Shown here: in pieces, positions 10,856-22,015 of the stretch | Numbering within the stretch: position 1 is the first letter of the stretch | Layout of the letters: every line of letters begins with the position of its first letter | Assembly (NCBI RefSeq): GCF_001051235.1 | Contig: NZ_CBTJ020000088.1 | Coordinates: forward strand, 1 to 59,600 | Source: Candidatus Competibacter denitrificans Run_A_D11 | GTDB taxonomy: Bacteria; Pseudomonadota; Gammaproteobacteria; Competibacterales; Competibacteraceae | Direction: 5' to 3' | DNA length: 59,600 bases | Position numbers and translations under genes: made by a program | Notes under the pieces: generated by a model | The model's input: only the letters and a program-made list of their open reading frames with translations | The model's database searches: none | Told to the model about the DNA's origin: nothing

Positions 10856-13309
10856 TCAATGGGCACGCACGCCTTCCGATGCGCTACCAGGTTTAGCTCC
10901 AGCGTCCAGAACAGCCTGCTCTGGAGTGGCTTCACTCGAACCTGATGATTTTGATAATGGCAGCGTTTGCAAAGCGATCTCCAAGACTTGGTCGATCCAT
11001 CGCACCGGACGCACATCGATCTTAGCGAGAATATTCTCAGGGATCTCAGCGAGATCCTTACGGTTCTCCTCGGGCACTACCACCGTTGAAATACCCCCCC
11101 GATGCGCCGCAAGTAATTTCTCCTTAAGCCCGCCAATTGGCAACACCTCTCCTCGCAAAGTGATTTCGCCGGTCATGGCAACGCTGGCGCGTACAGGAAT
11201 CCGGGTCAGCGCCGACACCAGGGCGATGCACATACCGATCCCTGCACTGGGGCCATCTTTCGGAGTAGCGCCTTCCGGCACATGAATGTGGATGTCCACT
11301 TTTTGATGAAAATCAGCGTCGATGCCGAGCGCCTCAGCACGGCCGCGAACCACCGTCAGTGCCGCATGAATGGATTCTTGCATCACCTCACCCAATTGGC
11401 CGGTATGGATGAGCTTACCCTTGCCCGGGACCAGGGCGGCTTCGATACGGAGTAGCTCCCCACCGACTTCGGTCCATGCCAATCCAGCGACTTGACCGAC
11501 CTGATCCTGCTCTTCGACCAGACCATAACGGAAGCGGCGCACGCCCAGATATTTATCCAACCTATCGGGTTCGATGACGATCTTCGCTTCTGTGGGCCGA
11601 AGCGTGACTTCTTTGACGATCTTGCGGCAAATTTTGGCGATCTCACGCTCTAAGTTACGCACGCCGGCTTCACGGGTGTAGTAACGGATAATATCGCGAA
11701 GGGCAGCCTCATCGATTTCCAGCTCCCGTTTCTTAAGCCCATTGTTGTCGAGCTGCTTTGGGACCAGATAGCGGATGGCGATGTTGAGCTTCTCGTCTTC
11801 GGTATAGCCGGGAATCCGAATCACTTCCATGCGATCCAGCAGCGGCGGTGGGATATTGAGGGTATTAGCGGTCGCTACGAACATCACGTCCGACAGGTCA
11901 AAATCCACTTCCAGGTAGTGATCGTTAAACGTATTGTTCTGTTCAGGGTCGAGGACTTCCAGCAGCGCTGACGAAGGATCGCCGCGAAAATCCATGGACA
12001 TCTTGTCGATCTCATCAAATAAAAACAGCGGGTTACGAACACCAACCTTTGCCAAGTTCTGGATAATCTTTCCAGGCAGAGAGCCGATATACGTGCGACG
12101 ATGGCCACGAATTTCAGCTTCGTCGCGTACACCACCCAGCGACATCCGCGCGAATTTGCGGTTAGTCGCCCGAGCGATAGAGCGGCCTAACGATGTCTTC
12201 CCCACACCCGGCGGTCCGACCAAGCAGAGGATAGGCCCCTTGAGCTTGCGTGCTCGTTGTTGGACCGCCAAATACTCCAGAATCCGCTCCTTAACTTTTT
12301 CCAGGCCGTAATGGTCAGCTTCCAGCACGCCCTCAGCACTCGCCAAGTCCTGGTGAATCTTGGTGCGCTTTTTCCAAGGCACGTTAACCAACCAATCGAT
12401 ATAGTTGCGCACGACCGTCGCCTCGGCTGACATCGGCGACATCATCTTCAGTTTGTTCAATTCGGTCTGGGCTTTACTCTTGGCCTCTTTTGGCATCCCC
12501 GCCTTTTCGATGCGCTGTGCGAGATCTTCAATCTCGTTGGAGCCATCCTCTAAATCGCCAAGTTCTTTCTGGATCGCCTTCATCTGCTCATTCAGATAGT
12601 ACTCGCGCTGGCTCTTTTCCATCTGCTGCTTCACTCGGCCGCGAATCCGTTTTTCCACTTGCAAGATATCGATCTCGCCTTCAACCAGTGCCAGCAGATG
12701 GATAAGGCGCTCACGCAAGTTTTGTATTTCCAGAATTTTTTGCTTTTGGTCCAGTTTAAGGGCCATGTGCGCGGCGATGGTGTCGGCAACTCGATGGGGG
12801 TCCTCAATGCTGGAAACCGAGGTAAGTACTTCTCCAGGGATTTTTTTGTTGACTTTGATGTAACGCTCAAAGGTACTGAGCAACGCGCGCATCAATGCCT
12901 GGACTTCTTGCGTAGCGCTGTCACCTTCTTCCAAGGGAGCTTCCAACAGCGTTACAGCCACCATAAAGCAGGGATCAGTCTCGGTAAAACGCTCAATGGC
13001 CACTCGCTGACCCCCTTCGACCAGCACTTTGACGGTGCCATCGGGTAATCGAAGCAGTTGCAGCACGTTAGACAGCGTGCCAATGGCGTAAACATCACCT
13101 GGACCCGGATCATCAACCTCGGCGCTTCGTTGTGCGACGAGCACGATGCGCCTGTTGTTCTGCATAGCCAAATCAAGCGCACGAATGGATTTCTCCCGGC
13201 CGACAAACAAGGGAATCACCATGTGCGGATAGACCACCACATCGCGCAGCGGCAACACTGGGAATTGCGCATGGTCAGGCAGGTCGAACTTAGGTTCGTT
13301 TTGCTTCAT
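10856..13309 (-). CDS. lon: ATP-dependent Lon protease (La)
   Basis: Lon is a cytoplasmic hexameric AAA+ serine protease that degrades misfolded and regulatory proteins. The 817-residue chain has the N-terminal substrate domain ([15 protein letters not shown]), a Walker [10 protein letters not shown] near residue 362, and Walker B ([10 protein letters not shown]). The C-terminal protease domain has catalytic Ser in PKDGPSAG (about 686) and Lys in the [14 protein letters not shown] region. The length is a little over E. coli Lon (784). It lies between clpX and hupB as usual. I did not find a clear heat-shock promoter in the 171 bp upstream, which instead holds a branched inverted repeat. Confidence 0.97.
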   Translation of the reverse strand: MKQNEPKFDLPDHAQFPVLPLRDVVVYPHMVIPLFVGREKSIRALDLAMQNNRRIVLVAQRSAEVDDPGPGDVYAIGTLSNVLQLLRLPDGTVKVLVEGGQRVAIERFTETDPCFMVAVTLLEAPLEEGDSATQEVQALMRALLSTFERYIKVNKKIPGEVLTSVSSIEDPHRVADTIAAHMALKLDQKQKILEIQNLRERLIHLLALVEGEIDILQVEKRIRGRVKQQMEKSQREYYLNEQMKAIQKELGDLEDGSNEIEDLAQRIEKAGMPKEAKSKAQTELNKLKMMSPMSAEATVVRNYIDWLVNVPWKKRTKIHQDLASAEGVLEADHYGLEKVKERILEYLAVQQRARKLKGPILCLVGPPGVGKTSLGRSIARATNRKFARMSLGGVRDEAEIRGHRRTYIGSLPGKIIQNLAKVGVRNPLFLFDEIDKMSMDFRGDPSSALLEVLDPEQNNTFNDHYLEVDFDLSDVMFVATANTLNIPPPLLDRMEVIRIPGYTEDEKLNIAIRYLVPKQLDNNGLKKRELEIDEAALRDIIRYYTREAGVRNLEREIAKICRKIVKEVTLRPTEAKIVIEPDRLDKYLGVRRFRYGLVEEQDQVGQVAGLAWTEVGGELLRIEAALVPGKGKLIHTGQLGEVMQESIHAALTVVRGRAEALGIDADFHQKVDIHIHVPEGATPKDGPSAGIGMCIALVSALTRIPVRASVAMTGEITLRGEVLPIGGLKEKLLAAHRGGISTVVVPEENRKDLAEIPENILAKIDVRPVRWIDQVLEIALQTLPLSKSSGSSEATPEQAVLDAGAKPGSASEGVRAH

Positions 13310-13403
13310 GGTTGGGCCTCAGACAGTTAAACCGGGAAAGGGCCTTGGGGCTGGACACCACCCACCCGCTCAACAAACGGGACCCGAAGAAGAAAGGAAG
13401 ATC

Positions 13404-13455
13404 CGCGCTGGAACGAGCAGGCGCTCGTCAAAGCGCCTCTCCAAGCTCCAGCGCG
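13404..13455. repeat. Branched inverted repeat in the lon-clpX gap
   Basis: An outer 9-bp stem (CGCGCTGGA 13404-13412 with TCCAGCGCG 13447-13455) encloses an inner 6-bp stem (ACGAGC 13413-13418 with GCTCGT 13423-13428). It lies just downstream of the clpX stop and has no T-run. It may protect or attenuate a read-through clpX-lon transcript. Confidence 0.5.
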
Positions 13456-13480
13456 CCGGCCGGATAGGCCAGGGTTGGGT

Positions 13481-14764
13481 TTAGTCGTGGGCCGCAGTGC
13501 GGCGTTCCGTATTTTCGTAAATGAAATAAGGCTTGTTGCGCCCCTCGACCACAGCATCATCCACCACGACTTTATGGACATTCTGCATACTGGGCAGATC
13601 GTACATGGTGTCCAGCAAGATGTGTTCGAGAATGGTCCGTAAGCCCCGCGCGCCGGTCTTGCGCTCCATCGCTTTGCGAGCAATCGCCCGTAAGGCTTCC
13701 TCACGAAACTCCAGCTCGCTTCCTTCCATCTCAAAAAGCCGGTTGAACTGCTTGGCAATGGCGTTTTTCGGTTCAGTCAAAATTCGTACCAGCGCCCCTT
13801 CATCCAGCTCGGTGAGCGTGGCGACCACCGGCAAGCGCCCGACGAATTCGGGAATCAAACCGTACTTGATCAAATCCTCCGGTTCGACCTCCATCAACAC
13901 TTCACCGACGGTCTTGCCGCCATCCTTGCTCTTGACATCCGCCGAGAAACCGATACCACCTTTATCAGAGCGACTGCGGATCACCTTATCCAACCCGGCG
14001 AAGGCTCCGCCACAAATGAAGAGAATATTAGTGGTATCAACCTGTAGGAACTCTTGTTGCGGATGTTTGCGTCCCCCTTGGGGTGGAACCGACGCGATAG
14101 TGCCCTCAATCAGCTTCAGTAGCGCCTGCTGGACACCTTCCCCGGACACATCGCGGGTGATTGAGGGATTGTCGGATTTGCGTGAGATCTTGTCGATCTC
14201 GTCAATATAGACGATTCCGGTTTGCGCCTTTTCGACCTGGTAGTCACATTTTTGCAGAAGCTTCTGAATAATATTTTCCACGTCTTCACCAACGTAGCCG
14301 GCTTCGGTCAGCGTCGTGGCATCGGCGATGGTGAAAGGAACATCAAGCAAACGAGCCAGGGTTTCCGCCAATAGCGTTTTGCCGGAACCGGTTGGACCAA
14401 TCAACAAGATATTGCTCTTGGCTACTTCCACCTCGTCGGTCTTGGAACGATTGCCGCCCTGCAACTCCAGACGCTTGAAGTGGTTGTACACAGCCACCGA
14501 TAGAACCTTCTTGGCGCGCTCCTGACCGATGACATACTCGTCGAGTACGTGGTTGATATCGTGTGGCTTGGGTAGCTTGCTAGCGGTAGCCGGAGCAGTT
14601 TCTTCCATCTCCTCACGGATGATGTCATTACACAGCTCAACGCACTCATCGCAGATGAACACGTTCGGCCCGGCGATCAGCTTGCGGACTTCGTGCTGGC
14701 TCTTGCCACAAAAAGAGCAATACAGAAGCTTATCGTCGCTCCTGTCACTTCGATCTCTGCTCAT
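13481..14764 (-). CDS. clpX: ATP-dependent Clp protease ATP-binding subunit ClpX
   Basis: ClpX is the AAA+ unfoldase that feeds substrates into ClpP. The 427-residue protein has an N-terminal zinc-binding domain with cysteines 16, 19, 38 and 41. Walker A GPTGSGKT lies near residues 120-127, Walker B is VYIDEIDK, and the IGF-type ClpP-docking loop is represented by GGIGF. It lies 223 bp downstream of clpP and 171 bp upstream of lon, all on the minus strand. Confidence 0.97.
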   Translation of the reverse strand: MSRDRSDRSDDKLLYCSFCGKSQHEVRKLIAGPNVFICDECVELCNDIIREEMEETAPATASKLPKPHDINHVLDEYVIGQERAKKVLSVAVYNHFKRLELQGGNRSKTDEVEVAKSNILLIGPTGSGKTLLAETLARLLDVPFTIADATTLTEAGYVGEDVENIIQKLLQKCDYQVEKAQTGIVYIDEIDKISRKSDNPSITRDVSGEGVQQALLKLIEGTIASVPPQGGRKHPQQEFLQVDTTNILFICGGAFAGLDKVIRSRSDKGGIGFSADVKSKDGGKTVGEVLMEVEPEDLIKYGLIPEFVGRLPVVATLTELDEGALVRILTEPKNAIAKQFNRLFEMEGSELEFREEALRAIARKAMERKTGARGLRTILEHILLDTMYDLPSMQNVHKVVVDDAVVEGRNKPYFIYENTERRTAAHD

Positions 14765-14987
14765 ATCACTTCCTCATCGGCGCGCCGGCTGGTGGCGCGG
14801 TCGGTTGATTCGCCGGGCGTGCTGCGGGCATTGGCAAGGCCACCCGCTAAGTCCATGCGAGGCGATTGGTGCGGGCATTCCTAGCCAAGCGTGGGACATC
14901 CATGCGCTCGGCCTCGTTGCCGAAACCAGTCAAGCCACCCGAACACCGCGCGATAGGAGCGCACCTTGGCGCTAGCGGAAACTCGTT

Positions 14988-15617
14988 TCAGGAGGTTGGA
15001 ATACGCTGATTCAACACAGCATCAATCAGGCCATATTCGACCGCCTCAGGACCACCCATAAAGTTATCTCGGTCGGTATCGACAGCAATTTTCTCGATGG
15101 GTTGACCGGTATGTTGTGCCAAAATCCGGTTCAAGCGGTCGCGCACGAGGAGAATTTCCCGGGCATGGATGTCGATGTCAGTCGCCTGCCCCTGAAACCC
15201 ACCGAGCGGCTGATGGATCATGATGCGTGAATGAGGCAAGCAAAACCGTTTACCCGCCGCGCCACCGGCCAATAGCAAGGCCCCCATACTGGCCGCTTGC
15301 CCGACGCACATGGTGCTGACGCTTGGCTTGATAAACTGCATGGTATCGTAAATAGCCAAACCGGCGCTGACGGAACCACCCGGCGAATTGATATAGAAAT
15401 GAACATCTTTATCAGGATTTTCGGCTTCTAAAAAAAGCAACTGGGCAACGACCAAATTCGCGACGTAATCCTCGACTGGCCCCACCAAAAACACTACCCG
15501 CTCCTTGAGGAGACGCGAGTAAATATCATAAGCCCGTTCGCCGCGCGCGGTCTGCTCGACCACCATCGGTACGAGGTTTAGGGCGTGGATGTTGCTGGCA
15601 GAACCCCGTTCGTTCAT
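14988..15617 (-). CDS. clpP: ATP-dependent Clp protease proteolytic subunit ClpP
   Basis: ClpP is the barrel-shaped serine peptidase of the ClpXP/ClpAP complexes. From ATG 15617 the protein has 209 residues, close to the E. coli length. The triad is Ser110 (GQAASMGA), His135 (MIHQPLGG) and Asp184 (TDRDNF). I prefer ATG 15617 to ATG 15638: an AGGAG lies eight bases before it, and it overlaps the tig stop as ATGA. This points to translational coupling of clpP to tig, whereas the two genes are separate in E. coli. Confidence 0.96.
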   Translation of the reverse strand: MNERGSASNIHALNLVPMVVEQTARGERAYDIYSRLLKERVVFLVGPVEDYVANLVVAQLLFLEAENPDKDVHFYINSPGGSVSAGLAIYDTMQFIKPSVSTMCVGQAASMGALLLAGGAAGKRFCLPHSRIMIHQPLGGFQGQATDIDIHAREILLVRDRLNRILAQHTGQPIEKIAVDTDRDNFMGGPEAVEYGLIDAVLNQRIPTS

Positions 15618-16951
15618 TCCGGTGACTCCTGTAGCCATGGGTTAAATTGCTGTTTTTTACTAAGCGCCATGACTTCGGCAAACGTGCTGGTTTTTTCGCT
15701 GACTTGACCTCGCTCTAGCAGCCAGTCAACGATCTGTTCTTCCAGTACCAGCGCTCGCACATTATCAAGCGCCTCTGGGGTTTTTTCGTACCAGCGCAGC
15801 ACCTGAGCAGGTTCTTGGTATGTCGATGCCACAGTTGCCAAATAATCCCGCACACGCCGCTCGTCAGCCTTAATACTATTCAGTGCCGCCAACCGCGAAA
15901 TCAGCAGTCCCAAGGCCACCCGACGGCGAGCCTCGCGCTCAAACAGTTTACTTTTCAGTTCCCGGATCTTTTCGTCATCGCCCCCTGCTGGAAAGCTCAA
16001 CTGACGGGCCAAATGCTCAATCTCCGCCTCAATCAAGACTTTCGGCAGGGGAATCGGGTTGGCATCCCATAAACCTTGCATGACCTGGCGTTTGATCGCC
16101 GCCGTGATACCACCACGCAATTCACGCTCCATGTTCTCGCGCAAAGATTGCCGCAGGCCCGCGACGCCATTTTCCTTGACATCCAGACTCTCGGCAAAAG
16201 CCTCGTCCACCTCCGGCAGGATCGGCTCCTCAACATCATGGATTGTGACCTGGAAACGCGCGGTTTTACCCGCCAGTTCCGCTGCCTGATAATCTTCAGG
16301 GAAAGGCACATCAAACTCGGTCTGCTCATCAGCGCGCAACCCCTTAAGGCCATTCTCGAAATCCTGTAGCATGGTGCCCTTGCCCAGGATGACGGTCGCA
16401 TTTTCCGCCTTGCCACCCGCAAAACTCTCGCCATCGATTTTGCCTTCGAAATCGATGTATAACCGATCCCCCTCAGCAGCCGGGCGATCCACTTTGTTCC
16501 AAACGGTCCGCTGCTCACGCAACGTTTGGATCATGTGATCCACATCCTGGTCTGTGATCTCGGCAACCGGTTTTTCAACGTGAATGCTCTCAAACCCAGT
16601 CGGCTCGAATTCAGGCATCACCTCAAAGGTCGCCGAGTACTCCAGATTTTGATCTTCTTCGATTTTCTTGGGTTCGATTCGCGGACCACCCAGTGGATTC
16701 AACTTCTCCAAGGTCAATGCTTCATGCAAGCTGCGCTCCATCAGCTCGGTCACCGCCTCATAACGTACCCGTTCACCATACAGCCGCTTGACCATTTTGA
16801 AGGGCACTTTGCCCGGCCGAAAACCGTCTACTTTGACTTGCTTAGACAAAGAAAGCAGCCGGTCTTGAATTTCCTTGGTGAGCTTTTCCGCAGGGACCTG
16901 AACGGTGACCCGGCGCTCTAGATCGCTCAGTGTTTCAACTGAAACCTGCAT
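15614..16951 (-). CDS. tig: Trigger factor
   Basis: Trigger factor is the ribosome-bound chaperone that first meets nascent chains. The 445-residue protein has the N-terminal ribosome-binding domain with [12 protein letters not shown], an FKBP-type isomerase domain at about residues 160-245 ([17 protein letters not shown]), and a helical C-terminal domain. The start is set at ATG 16951 (MQVSVETL, as in E. coli) because GAGG lies seven bases before it; ATG 16957 is only one base from that site. The stop overlaps clpP by 4 bp. Confidence 0.96.
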   Translation of the reverse strand: MQVSVETLSDLERRVTVQVPAEKLTKEIQDRLLSLSKQVKVDGFRPGKVPFKMVKRLYGERVRYEAVTELMERSLHEALTLEKLNPLGGPRIEPKKIEEDQNLEYSATFEVMPEFEPTGFESIHVEKPVAEITDQDVDHMIQTLREQRTVWNKVDRPAAEGDRLYIDFEGKIDGESFAGGKAENATVILGKGTMLQDFENGLKGLRADEQTEFDVPFPEDYQAAELAGKTARFQVTIHDVEEPILPEVDEAFAESLDVKENGVAGLRQSLRENMERELRGGITAAIKRQVMQGLWDANPIPLPKVLIEAEIEHLARQLSFPAGGDDEKIRELKSKLFEREARRRVALGLLISRLAALNSIKADERRVRDYLATVASTYQEPAQVLRWYEKTPEALDNVRALVLEEQIVDWLLERGQVSEKTSTFAEVMALSKKQQFNPWLQESPE

Positions 16952-17061
16952 TGACATACCTCAAAGCTGTTGATCGTGGTAAATGGCAAATCCGCCTAGT
17001 GCATCGCCCAGCCGCCAAGCAACCAGGGCCGGGTAACAGTTGAACGGGCCGACGGTGCGGA

Positions 17062-17146
17062 TGGTGCGAAAGGAGAGACTCGAACTCTCACGGGTTACCC
17101 CACTGGAACCTAAATCCAGCGCGTCTACCAGTTCCGCCACTCTCGC
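17062..17146 (-). tRNA. tRNA-Leu (TAG)
   Basis: An 85-nt class II tRNA with a long variable arm. The acceptor is GCGAGAG/CTTTCGC with one G-T pair, the anticodon TAG lies in GGATTTAGGTTCC, and CCA is encoded. It lies upstream of tig on the same strand, the usual place in gammaproteobacteria. Confidence 0.96.
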
Positions 17147-17317
17147 AATCAGAAATACGGCTTGCCAACTCAAGAGAACCGAGCGCGGTAATAACCGCTA
17201 CTTATAGGGAAGTATACAGGACAACCTGTCTTTACGAACAGCAACCAAGTTACCGCACGCTTTACAACTGCCCGGCTGATCAGAAAATTGGGAGAAGAAA
17301 TAACCGGACTTTAGAGA

Positions 17318-17394
<77 letters not shown>

Positions 17395-17448
17395 AATACG
17401 ACAATGATGACAAAATCAAAAAACCTTTCAAAACGCAACCGAGCGATT

Positions 17449-17525
17449 TGGGGTGGACGATGGGACTCGAACCCACGACGACCGGATCCACAATCCGGGG
17501 CTCTACCAACTGAGCTACGTCCACC
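17449..17525 (-). tRNA. tRNA-His (GTG)
   Basis: A 77-nt gene with anticodon GTG in GGATTGTGGATCC. It has the extra 5' G (G-1, base 17525) facing discriminator C73 (17452), the hallmark of tRNA-His, and encodes CCA. Confidence 0.97.
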
Positions 17526-17560
17526 ATCGAAACCGTATCGACCTATCGTCCACCGAGAGC

Positions 17561-17637
<77 letters not shown>

Positions 17638-17679
17638 GGTATCGCGAACAACCATCACGGAATCGCCCACCCCAGAATT

Positions 17680-17756
<77 letters not shown>

Positions 17757-17835
17757 TCATCAGCCAAAACCAGCAGTCGGCACTTCCATGCGGAATTGAG
17801 AATTATATTTTTGATCTCAAACCACGTCAATGGCT

Positions 17836-19287
17836 TTATCCGCGTCGCCAAATCGTTCCGTTTGGGGTGTCCTCTAACACAATACCGGCTACCTGCAACT
17901 GATCACGGATCTTATCGGCTTCAACCCAGTCTTTGGATTTGCGAGCGGCGGAGCGCTGGGCAAGCAGCCTGTCAATCGCGGTTTCAGCCAAACCTGTGGT
18001 TTCAGTAACCCCAGCAACATCATCCAGTATGCCCGCTAAATTCCCGGTCACATGCTGATTATTCTGAGGAGTGGGCGAGCCTTTCAAAAATAGTTCAGGA
18101 TCACATTGCAGTAGCCCTAATAGACCACCCAAATACCTAAGATTCGCGCCCAAACGAGCGGCGTTCCCCTCATCTTCTGACCTTAATCGGTTGATCTCGC
18201 GCGCTAGATCAAACAGGACCGCCAGTGCTTCGGGTGTATTGAAATCATCATCCATGGCCGCTCGAAAACGGCTAAACCAAGCGTCCTCCACAGAGGAATC
18301 AACCACCGGCAAACCGCGCAGCGCCGTGTACAGCCGGTTCAACGACGCTTTTGCGTGATTGAAATTTTCGTCCGCGTAATTCAATGGCCCTCGATAATGG
18401 CTGGACAAAATAAACAGTCGTACCACCTCTGGCTGATAGCGCCGCAACACCTCGCGCACCGTGAAGAAATTGCCCAATGATTTGGACATCTTCTCCTCGT
18501 TCACCTGGACAAAACCGTTGTGCATCCACACATTCACGTAACGGTGACCACTGGCTGCCTCCGACTGGGCGATTTCGTTTTCGTGATGGGGAAATTTCAG
18601 ATCCATGCCACCGCCATGAATGTCAAAATGCTCGCCCAGGCAACGAGTTGACATCGCCGAGCACTCGATATGCCAGCCTGGCCGACCTTGCCCCCAAGGA
18701 GAATCCCAACCTGGCTCGCCAGGTTTAGCGGCTTTCCACAGCACGAAATCCAGCGGGTCATTTTTCGCTTCTTCAACTTCAATCCGGGCGCCCGCTCGCA
18801 GATCCTCCAGCCTCTTATTAGCCAATGTTCCGTAACGCGCAAAACGACTGACGGCGTAATACACATCACCGCTGGTTCCCGCATAGGCGAATCCCTTCTC
18901 AATCAAAACCTGGATCATGGCGATGATATCCGCCATGGCGGCTGTGGCACGCGGCTCATGGGTCGGTGGCAAGATACTGAGCGCGGCTAAATCCTCGTGC
19001 ATGGCTTGAATGAAACGCGCGGTTAGATCGTTGAAATGTTCACCGTTTTCCTGAGCACGCCGGATGATCTTGTCATCAATATCGGTAATGTTGCGGACGT
19101 AGGTCACCGCAAATCCGCTGGCTTTCAGCCAACGCACGACTACATCGAAGACCACCATCACCCGCGCGTGGCCAATGTGGCAATAATCGTAAACCGTCAT
19201 CCCGCAGACATACATCCGCACCTGACCCGGCACGATGGGCTGGAACGCCTCCTTTTGACGGGAGAGGCTATTGAAAATTTGCAGCAT
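17836..19287 (-). CDS. cysS: Cysteinyl-tRNA synthetase
   Basis: This class I synthetase charges tRNA-Cys. The 483-residue protein has the HIGH motif in [10 protein letters not shown], preceded by the zinc-ligand [10 protein letters not shown]. The other zinc ligands are in IECSAM and the [15 protein letters not shown] region. The KMSKS loop is [10 protein letters not shown]. The C-terminal helical anticodon-binding part ends with [15 protein letters not shown]. It lies 68 bp from gltX on the same strand; the two synthetases and the downstream tRNAs may form one translation-related unit. Confidence 0.97.
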   Translation of the reverse strand: MLQIFNSLSRQKEAFQPIVPGQVRMYVCGMTVYDYCHIGHARVMVVFDVVVRWLKASGFAVTYVRNITDIDDKIIRRAQENGEHFNDLTARFIQAMHEDLAALSILPPTHEPRATAAMADIIAMIQVLIEKGFAYAGTSGDVYYAVSRFARYGTLANKRLEDLRAGARIEVEEAKNDPLDFVLWKAAKPGEPGWDSPWGQGRPGWHIECSAMSTRCLGEHFDIHGGGMDLKFPHHENEIAQSEAASGHRYVNVWMHNGFVQVNEEKMSKSLGNFFTVREVLRRYQPEVVRLFILSSHYRGPLNYADENFNHAKASLNRLYTALRGLPVVDSSVEDAWFSRFRAAMDDDFNTPEALAVLFDLAREINRLRSEDEGNAARLGANLRYLGGLLGLLQCDPELFLKGSPTPQNNQHVTGNLAGILDDVAGVTETTGLAETAIDRLLAQRSAARKSKDWVEADKIRDQLQVAGIVLEDTPNGTIWRRG

Positions 19288-19356
19288 CAGCGATTCTCTT
19301 GACTTGGAAGGAAGGCGAACGATAAAGATCAGCTAATAACAGAAAACGATTAAAGC

Positions 19357-20763
19357 TCAGCAACACGCTTGCAGGCGGCGGCGGATTGTTTCGGCAGGTA
19401 GCAAAGCCAGAATTCGTGCCAGTTCCGGGCCGTGCGTTTCCCCGGTCAGTGCCGCTCGCAAGGGCATAAACAGAGGCTTACCTTTAAGACCGGTTCGCTC
19501 GCGCAAGTTAGCCGTCAAGGCAGGATAGTCAGCGCCATACTGATCGTAAGCGGCTAATGCGTGACCGAAAAAGCCCGAACCGGCCGCAGTGATGGCCGTC
19601 TCGCTCTCGACACTGCGCGCCAATTCAACCCCAAAAAAGCGCTCCGCCCAAAACAGGGCATCGGCTGGAAATCGAATATTAGGCCGGACTGTCGCGATAA
19701 ACGCTTCGGTTACTTCTTCCGGTACTTGATCTCGCACTCCAGTGCCGACCCAATCCCATAACTGCTCGTAGGTGGCGCGCTGAACCCCTTCAGCTTGCCA
19801 ATGCAGTAAATGCGCTTCGTCAAAACGCGCTGGCGCCCGACCCAAATGATCGGGTGAGAATCCCGCAGCCAACTCATTAACATTCAGCCATGTATCTTGC
19901 TCGTAACTATGACCAAGCCGCGCCAGATAATTAAGCAGCACCTCAGGTAGATAACCCTGGGCGCGCAACTCGCGCACACTCAAATCTCCCGACCGCTTCG
20001 ACAGCGGTCCACCGTCGCTACCGACGATCAGTGCCAAATGCCCATAGTGAGGCACGGGCAATCCCAGCGCTTCCAACAACAATACTTGGCGTGGGGTATT
20101 GGTCAAATGATCCTCGCCGCGCAGCACATGAGTGACCCCCATCAAGGCATCATCGACCGCATTGGCGAAGAAAAATTGTGGCGTGCCATCCGCCCGACGG
20201 ATGACGAAATCGCCGATATCGTCGCTGGCGAATCGCTGGGGACCGCGCACCAAATCGGTAAATTCCACAGTTTGGCCATTGGGAACCTGAAATCGCAGGC
20301 TCGGCGATAAACCGCGTTCCAGTCGCGCTCGCCGGTCAGCCGGACTTAAGCGTGCGCAGGTGCCGGAATAGCGTGGCGGTCGCCCCGCCGCCAGTTGAGC
20401 CTTGCGGCTGACTGTAAGCTCAGTCGGCGTACAAAAACAGGGATAGATCCGACCGGTATCTTCAAGCTGGCCGTAGTATTCCTCATAGATCGCCTCGCGC
20501 TCGGACTGCGCGTAAGGCGCTTGCGGGCCGCCTCTTTCTGGTCCTTCTTGCCACTGCAACCCCAACCAGCGCAGATCGTCCAGCAGTGCGTCAACGTATT
20601 CCGCGCGGCTGCGCTCCCGGTCAGTATCCTCGATGCGCAGTAAAAAAATTCCCTGCCAACGCCGGGCTAGCAGCGCACTAAACAAGGCGGTACGGACATT
20701 GCCTAGATGCAAAAAGCCGGTCGGACTGGGGGCAAAGCGTGTTTTGATGTTTGCAATCGTCAT
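19357..20763 (-). CDS. gltX: Glutamyl-tRNA synthetase
   Basis: This class I synthetase charges tRNA-Glu. The 468-residue protein starts at ATG 20763 (MTIANIKTRFAPSPTG); a longer in-frame reading to 20853 is not family-like. The HIGH-equivalent is HLGN, and a zinc-binding CFC...C element is present near residues 110-135. The KMSKS-equivalent loop reads GPLSKRSGD, not the common KLSKRHG. This hints at the second gammaproteobacterial GluRS subtype, though one gene may still do the whole job. It is divergent from the cyclophilin gene with 105 bp between starts. Confidence 0.93.
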   Translation of the reverse strand: MTIANIKTRFAPSPTGFLHLGNVRTALFSALLARRWQGIFLLRIEDTDRERSRAEYVDALLDDLRWLGLQWQEGPERGGPQAPYAQSEREAIYEEYYGQLEDTGRIYPCFCTPTELTVSRKAQLAAGRPPRYSGTCARLSPADRRARLERGLSPSLRFQVPNGQTVEFTDLVRGPQRFASDDIGDFVIRRADGTPQFFFANAVDDALMGVTHVLRGEDHLTNTPRQVLLLEALGLPVPHYGHLALIVGSDGGPLSKRSGDLSVRELRAQGYLPEVLLNYLARLGHSYEQDTWLNVNELAAGFSPDHLGRAPARFDEAHLLHWQAEGVQRATYEQLWDWVGTGVRDQVPEEVTEAFIATVRPNIRFPADALFWAERFFGVELARSVESETAITAAGSGFFGHALAAYDQYGADYPALTANLRERTGLKGKPLFMPLRAALTGETHGPELARILALLPAETIRRRLQACC

Positions 20764-20868
20764 GGTGAATCCATAGTAGCGGAAAGGCTGCACGCTCACC
20801 AAATCTGGCGGCGAGCGCAATCTCTGACTATCATGCCGCTCTACTCTTGCCAACTCAGGTATCAGTCA

Positions 20869-21489
20869 ATGACCAACCGATCTTCAATCTTGGCCGCAGC
20901 ACTGCTCAGCCTAATCGCTATGGGCGCCGAAGCTGGGCCGAAAGTCCGCATAGAGACGACCCTTGGCCCCATTACGTTAGAACTGGCCGATGACAAGGCG
21001 CCCAAGACGGTAGCGAATTTCCTTGAGTACACGCGCCAAGGTTTTTATAACGGGACTGTTTTTCACCGCGTCATCGACAATTTTATGATTCAAGGGGGCG
21101 GTTTCACCGCTGATTTCCAGCAAAAACCCACCCGCGCGCCGATCCCCAATGAAGCCGATAACGGCCTCAAGAACCTGCGGGGTACAGTCGCGATGGCTCG
21201 TACCAACGATCCCGGGTCCGCTACGGCCCAATTCTTCATCAACGTCAAGGATAATGCGGCGCTGGATTATAAATCAGCAACACCGCAAGGCTGGGGTTAT
21301 GCAGTATTCGGTAAAGTGATCGAAGGCATGGATACCGTCGATAAAATTCGCAAGGTCGCCACCGGCGCGGGCGGTCCCGGCGGCCGCTTTGCCGATGTGC
21401 CAGCCAAACCCGTCCTCATCAACTCGGCGATGCTTCTGCCCACGATAGTGCCCTCGGCACCAACTACGCCCCCGCAGCCCGCCAAATAA
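20869..21489 (+). CDS. Periplasmic cyclophilin-type peptidyl-prolyl isomerase
   Basis: This 206-residue protein has a Sec signal peptide (ILAAALLSLIAMGAEA) followed by a cyclophilin domain. Catalytic elements [15 protein letters not shown] (with the active-site Arg) and [11 protein letters not shown] are intact. The short form resembles PpiA. I chose ATG 20869 because the signal peptide starts there; upstream in-frame codons lack a signal. A C-terminal tail rich in proline (PTIVPSAPTTPPQP) is added. The paralogous ppiB follows after 24 bp in the same direction, so the two form an operon that looks like a local duplication. Confidence 0.92.
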   Translation: MTNRSSILAAALLSLIAMGAEAGPKVRIETTLGPITLELADDKAPKTVANFLEYTRQGFYNGTVFHRVIDNFMIQGGGFTADFQQKPTRAPIPNEADNGLKNLRGTVAMARTNDPGSATAQFFINVKDNAALDYKSATPQGWGYAVFGKVIEGMDTVDKIRKVATGAGGPGGRFADVPAKPVLINSAMLLPTIVPSAPTTPPQPAK

Positions 21490-21513
21490 CCAACCCTCAT
21501 CGGAGGCAACGCT

Positions 21514-22011
21514 ATGGTTAACCTGCATACCTCACTCGGAACGATCAGCATTGAGCTGGATTCCGCCAGCGCTCCCGCTACCACAGCCAACTTCTTACAA
21601 TACGCCCGCGATGGCTTCTACGAAGGAACTCTCTTTCATCGGGTGATCCCCAATTTTATGATCCAAGGCGGTGGGCTTGAACCGAGCATGACCCCCAAAT
21701 CAACCCGCTCGGCGATCCGCAATGAAGCCGATAACGGCCTAAAAAACAAAGTCGGTACTATCGCCATGGCCCGGACCTCCGACCCGCACTCCGCCACCGC
21801 CCAATTTTTTATCAACGTCAAGGACAATGATTTTCTTGATCATCGCAGCCCGACCGCCCAAGGCTGGGGCTATTGTGTATTCGGCCGCGTCGCTGCGGGA
21901 ATGGAGGTGGTTCAGGCTATCGCCAAAGTCCCAACCACCAGCAAACAGGGCCATCAAGATGTACCAGTCACCGATATCATGATTACCAAGGTGGAACTCG
22001 TCGGCGAGTAA
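21514..22011 (+). CDS. ppiB: Cytoplasmic cyclophilin PpiB
   Basis: This 165-residue cyclophilin has no signal peptide, so it acts in the cytoplasm. [14 protein letters not shown] and [19 protein letters not shown] carry the active site. A CGGAGG ribosome-binding site precedes the ATG. It shares most core residues with the upstream periplasmic gene. It is followed after 4 bp by lpxH, as in Pseudomonas, which supports one transcript. Confidence 0.95.
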   Translation: MVNLHTSLGTISIELDSASAPATTANFLQYARDGFYEGTLFHRVIPNFMIQGGGLEPSMTPKSTRSAIRNEADNGLKNKVGTIAMARTSDPHSATAQFFINVKDNDFLDHRSPTAQGWGYCVFGRVAAGMEVVQAIAKVPTTSKQGHQDVPVTDIMITKVELVGE

Positions 22012-22015
22012 CCCC

